The notes beneath the pieces were generated by a model. That model worked only from the letters and a program-made list of their open reading frames with translations. It searched no databases and had not been told where the DNA came from. This document shows, in pieces, positions 38,846-40,999 of a DNA stretch of 40,999 nt. The stretch covers positions 1 to 40,999 of the forward strand of contig JBDRFD010000005.1 of assembly GCA_043819035.1 (NCBI GenBank), given 5' to 3'. The position numbers were made by a program, and so were the translations under genes. The stretch's first letter is position 1; each line of letters begins with the position of its first letter. Origin of the DNA: UBA2144 sp043819035. Lineage in GTDB: Bacteria; Patescibacteriota; Gracilibacteria; Peribacterales; Peribacteraceae.

Positions 38846-40099
38846 ATGAACAAGCGCCTCATCTTCTTCCTTGGCCTCGCACTCGTCCCTGTTATCGCAC
38901 TGGGAATCTTCTTCCCGGATCGTGCTTTAGATGGAGCTAAGGACACAGGCGATGGCATTTACGTCTCCACGACAGGAGCAGATATTGTCGTGTTCGTCAG
39001 CAAAGACTGTCCGCACTGCAAAGACCTGAAGGAATATGCAGGGTTGCAAGAATGGGAAATCGAGTACCTCGAAATCTCTGAGGCCGAGAGCCAGAAATTA
39101 TTTTCGAAACTCCAGGAACGCGCACCGGGCCTCAATCAAGGAGTACCCACAACCGTTATCAACCAAGATATTATTCAAGGGTACAAAAATCATGAAACAA
39201 CGGGGCAACTTTTAAGTTTCCTGCTCAAACGTTGCCGAGATTCCGATGAAGGATGCCAACCATTCATCGAATTTTTAGAGAGCGATATCCATGTTGAAGT
39301 TCGAGCATCGGAAGGTATTTGCGAAGATGGATGCGAAGTGGATCTGGATAAGTACATCTTTGATCTTCCACTTTTGGGCAAGGTCGATTTGACACTTATG
39401 TCACTCCCCGCTCTCTCGATTCTTCTCGGATTCCTCGACGGCTTTAATCCATGCGCGATGTGGGTGCTGATCACACTCCTGACCTTGCTAATCAGCACAA
39501 AGGATATGCGGAAGGTTTGGGTGATCGGCGGAACTTTCCTCTTTGTAAGCGGTGCGGTGTACTACTTCTTCATTGCTGCATGGCTCAATGCATTCCTGCT
39601 TATTGGCTACAACCTCTGGGTACAGAAAATCATCGGCATTGTGGCGATTGGCGGAGGAGGCTTCTACTTCTATGAAGCATACGGCAAGAATCCAAACGAG
39701 TGCCAGATAACGAACATGTCGCAACGACAGAAAACCATTGCAAAGATGAAAGAGATTCTGAAAATCTCCGCATGGCCCGCGATGATTATCGGAGTCGCGA
39801 TACTCGCCTTCTCGGTGAATCTGATTGAGCTGGTGTGCACCGCAGGACTTCCAGCAGTCTTCACGCAAATCCTGGCATTCAATGATGTAAGTAACATCGC
39901 GCGCTACGGTTACATGGCACTCTACATTCTGTTGTACATGATTGATGACTTCGTGATCTTCGCAATCGCTGTGTACACATTGCACGCCTCAGGACTAACC
40001 TCCAAGTACGCCCGCTTCACGCTCGTCTTCGGCGGATTCCTGATGTACGCGCTGGGGATTCTGTTAATATTTGCACCTGAAGTGCTCACATTCTCCTAA
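38846..40099 (+). CDS. glutaredoxin-like / DsbD-type membrane fusion protein
   Basis: The 417-aa protein starts with an anchor helix (about 4-23), followed by a thioredoxin-fold domain with CPHC (Cys55-Cys58) in FVSKDCPHCKD and a cis-Pro (VPTTVI, residue 101). The second half has about six membrane segments with the DsbD/CcdA-type motif GFNPCAMW (Cys203) and a second membrane Cys in LIELVCTAGLP (Cys331). In DsbD two such Cys carry electrons across the membrane. Here the outer thiol domain and the carrier are in one chain, so it could bring reducing power from thioredoxin inside to the cell surface. Extra Cys near 130-165 (RCRDSDEGC, GICEDGCEV) could form a disulfide-bonded linker. Confidence 0.9.
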   Translation: MNKRLIFFLGLALVPVIALGIFFPDRALDGAKDTGDGIYVSTTGADIVVFVSKDCPHCKDLKEYAGLQEWEIEYLEISEAESQKLFSKLQERAPGLNQGVPTTVINQDIIQGYKNHETTGQLLSFLLKRCRDSDEGCQPFIEFLESDIHVEVRASEGICEDGCEVDLDKYIFDLPLLGKVDLTLMSLPALSILLGFLDGFNPCAMWVLITLLTLLISTKDMRKVWVIGGTFLFVSGAVYYFFIAAWLNAFLLIGYNLWVQKIIGIVAIGGGGFYFYEAYGKNPNECQITNMSQRQKTIAKMKEILKISAWPAMIIGVAILAFSVNLIELVCTAGLPAVFTQILAFNDVSNIARYGYMALYILLYMIDDFVIFAIAVYTLHASGLTSKYARFTLVFGGFLMYALGILLIFAPEVLTFS

Positions 40100-40103
40100 A
40101 AAC

Positions 40104-40260
40104 TGATAAATGGAAAAGGGTAAGGGGAAAGTGGTAAAGGGTAAGGAGTAAGGAGTAAGGGATAAAGGGTAAGTGGAAAGTGGAAAGTGGAAAACGGATA
40201 CCATTCACGGTAAATAACTTTCGTTTTCCCTTTTCCCTTTTCCCTTTTCAGTTTCCTTAC
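40104..40260. repeat. word-type inverted repeat (GGTAAAGGGTAAGG / CCCTTTTCCC)
   Basis: AAAAGGGTAAGGGGAAAGTG, GGTAAAGGGTAAGGAGTAAG and AAGTGGAAAGTGGAAA on the left are met by TTTTCCCTTTTCCC-type words near 40224-40248. It follows the DsbD-type gene and could end transcription. Confidence 0.7.
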
Positions 40261-40271
40261 AGTCTGCCTAC

Positions 40272-40493
40272 TTATCGCCCCCGCGGACACTCATCCTCTT
40301 CAATGTGTGCCACTTTGCATCCTTTAAATGCTTCTTCTACAAGAAGGAGCACCCTTTTAGATGTCACACGTACTTCAATAACTTCATGACGCACTTCGTG
40401 TATCTCGTCTTCTGGCACACCAACTTCCTGCAATTTGGCACGTACAAAGGGTTTACGTACTTCATCGTCTACAATGATATGACGAACCTCCAT
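40272..40493 (-). CDS. small charged protein, unknown (73 aa)
   Basis: The 73-aa product is highly charged (VRHIIVDDEVRKPFVRAKLQEVG), has an even spread of hydrophobic positions (IEVRVTSKRVLLLVEEAF), and could fold as beta-alpha-beta. Two Cys are present near the end. No family is recognised and no Shine-Dalgarno is visible. It is the most gene-like frame in the area, but a 73-codon frame could also be chance. Confidence 0.5.
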   Translation of the reverse strand: MEVRHIIVDDEVRKPFVRAKLQEVGVPEDEIHEVRHEVIEVRVTSKRVLLLVEEAFKGCKVAHIEEDECPRGR

Positions 40494-40591
40494 AGGCGCA
40501 TTGTTTTACTCCTCTTGTTTTCAGTCGTCAACGTACAAGCTATCCGAACTGCTTCGTTTGGCTAAGAAAACCCAAGCAAGAACTCGTTTTC

Positions 40592-40611
40592 CCTGCCTGC
40601 CGGCAGGCAGG
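40592..40611. repeat. 20-bp perfect palindrome
   Basis: CCTGCCTGCC followed by its exact reverse complement. A GC-rich hairpin between the two last genes, of unknown role. Confidence 0.7.
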
Positions 40612-40642
40612 CACTTACCCTTTACACCTTACCCTTTTCTTT

Positions 40643-40999
40643 TTACTGCTTGCCCACATACCGTTGCCCTTCACGCTCATTCACCAAACAACGAGTGTAG
40701 CGTTGTGAGGTTTTGTCGTACTGCTCACAATGATTATTAACACGTGGCTTGGGTTTCACAGGAATCACGGCAGTATTCACCATTGCCTGCTCACGAACTT
40801 CTTCTGCAACCTTACAATCTTGTTCTGCATTGTTGAGCGTTACTGCAATCTGATCACGCAACTGAGCATACTTGGCTGTGTTCGGAATAATGCGTTTTGC
40901 AGCTTCACGCATCTGCGCAACCACGCGAACAGTTTCATCGCATTGAGTACTGACCTGGACAGCAGGTTGTTCCTTCACAGGAGTCTGAGGATAGCGCGG
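40643..40999 (-). CDS. unknown protein, C-terminal part (cut by window edge)
   Basis: The frame is open from the stop at 40643 through the right edge of the window, so the start is missing. The visible 118 residues are mostly helical, with QMREAAKRIIPNTAKYAQLRDQIAVTL followed by EEVREQAMV, and four Cys (in STQCDE, EQDCKV, NNHCEQY and YTRCLV) that are spaced widely. A Pro/Lys linker (VIPVKPKPRV) precedes the C-terminal segment. The Cys spacing and linker suggest an exported helical protein; this is a guess. Confidence 0.65.
   Translation of the reverse strand, partial: PRYPQTPVKEQPAVQVSTQCDETVRVVAQMREAAKRIIPNTAKYAQLRDQIAVTLNNAEQDCKVAEEVREQAMVNTAVIPVKPKPRVNNHCEQYDKTSQRYTRCLVNEREGQRYVGKQ

Noticed and set aside
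40501..40740. 79-codon plus-strand frame
   Set aside because: It crosses a 20-bp palindrome and word repeats, and lies opposite the supported C-terminal fragment at 40643-40999.
1..40999. Alternative genetic code (UGA as Gly, as in Gracilibacteria)
   Set aside because: UGA ends genes such as dnaX (TGA at 5184), rsmI and the VirB4-like gene at family-typical positions, and no gene needs UGA read-through.

Overview
The window looks like part of a chromosome from a candidate-phylum bacterium of the Patescibacteria/CPR type, possibly near the Peregrinibacteria/Peribacteria. This is an inference from gene content and style: archaeal-type PurP enzymes, an orphan VirB4/TraD-like ATPase, a giant Cys- and Asp-rich surface protein with DUF4215 and dockerin-like repeats, compact housekeeping enzymes, and almost no Shine-Dalgarno sequences. 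The standard code is used: TGA is a stop and no gene needs recoding. Both window edges cut genes, a dCTP deaminase on the left and an unknown protein on the right.

Layout. 1-7.4 kb: start of dcd, a 593-aa unknown protein, a lipoprotein, a DsbA-like lipoprotein, dnaX, 5-formyl-THF cyclo-ligase and glyA. 7.4-16.4 kb: a 54-aa peptide, an APC permease, the 1546-aa surface protein, a nuclease lipoprotein whose last codons are cut by a complete 1282-bp IS4-type element with a 9-bp target duplication, and a secreted coiled-coil protein. 16.6-17.3 kb: no credible gene but dense hairpins and a strong terminator, probably a large unidentified structured RNA. 17.5-25.9 kb: VirB4-like ATPase, hrcA with its CIRCE operator, rpmE, an unknown gene, gyrA with a Lys/Pro tail, and rsmI. 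26-30 kb: two small membrane proteins with unusual expression signals, an EamA transporter, a lone receiver-domain protein, an unknown gene and an M23 peptidase. 30.3-33.4 kb: ruvA, pgi, trxA and a small membrane protein. 33.4-35.4 kb: tRNA-Ala(TGC) followed by a small island bounded by about 48-bp direct repeats, holding a Cys-rich protein and a Fic enzyme with a convergent VbhA-like small protein. 35.4-41 kb: an ArsR regulator with three operator-like repeats, two purP paralogues, an unknown gene, a glutaredoxin-DsbD fusion, and two small or partial genes.

Functional links. glyA and the cyclo-ligase serve one-carbon folate metabolism, while the PurP pair suggests that a late purine step uses free formate. 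The DsbA-like lipoprotein, the glutaredoxin-DsbD fusion and thioredoxin could supply envelope disulfide chemistry, for which the cysteine-rich surface protein is an obvious client.

Three features span the whole window. (1) Most intergenic gaps are filled by short words repeated in tandem and followed by their reverse complement, so each gap can fold into a hairpin with its own word. (2) One subgroup is a MITE-like family with termini like TGTCTGAACC, in six copies. (3) Many start codons lie 5-12 nt after a TANNNT box with no ribosome binding site, which suggests widespread leaderless mRNA.
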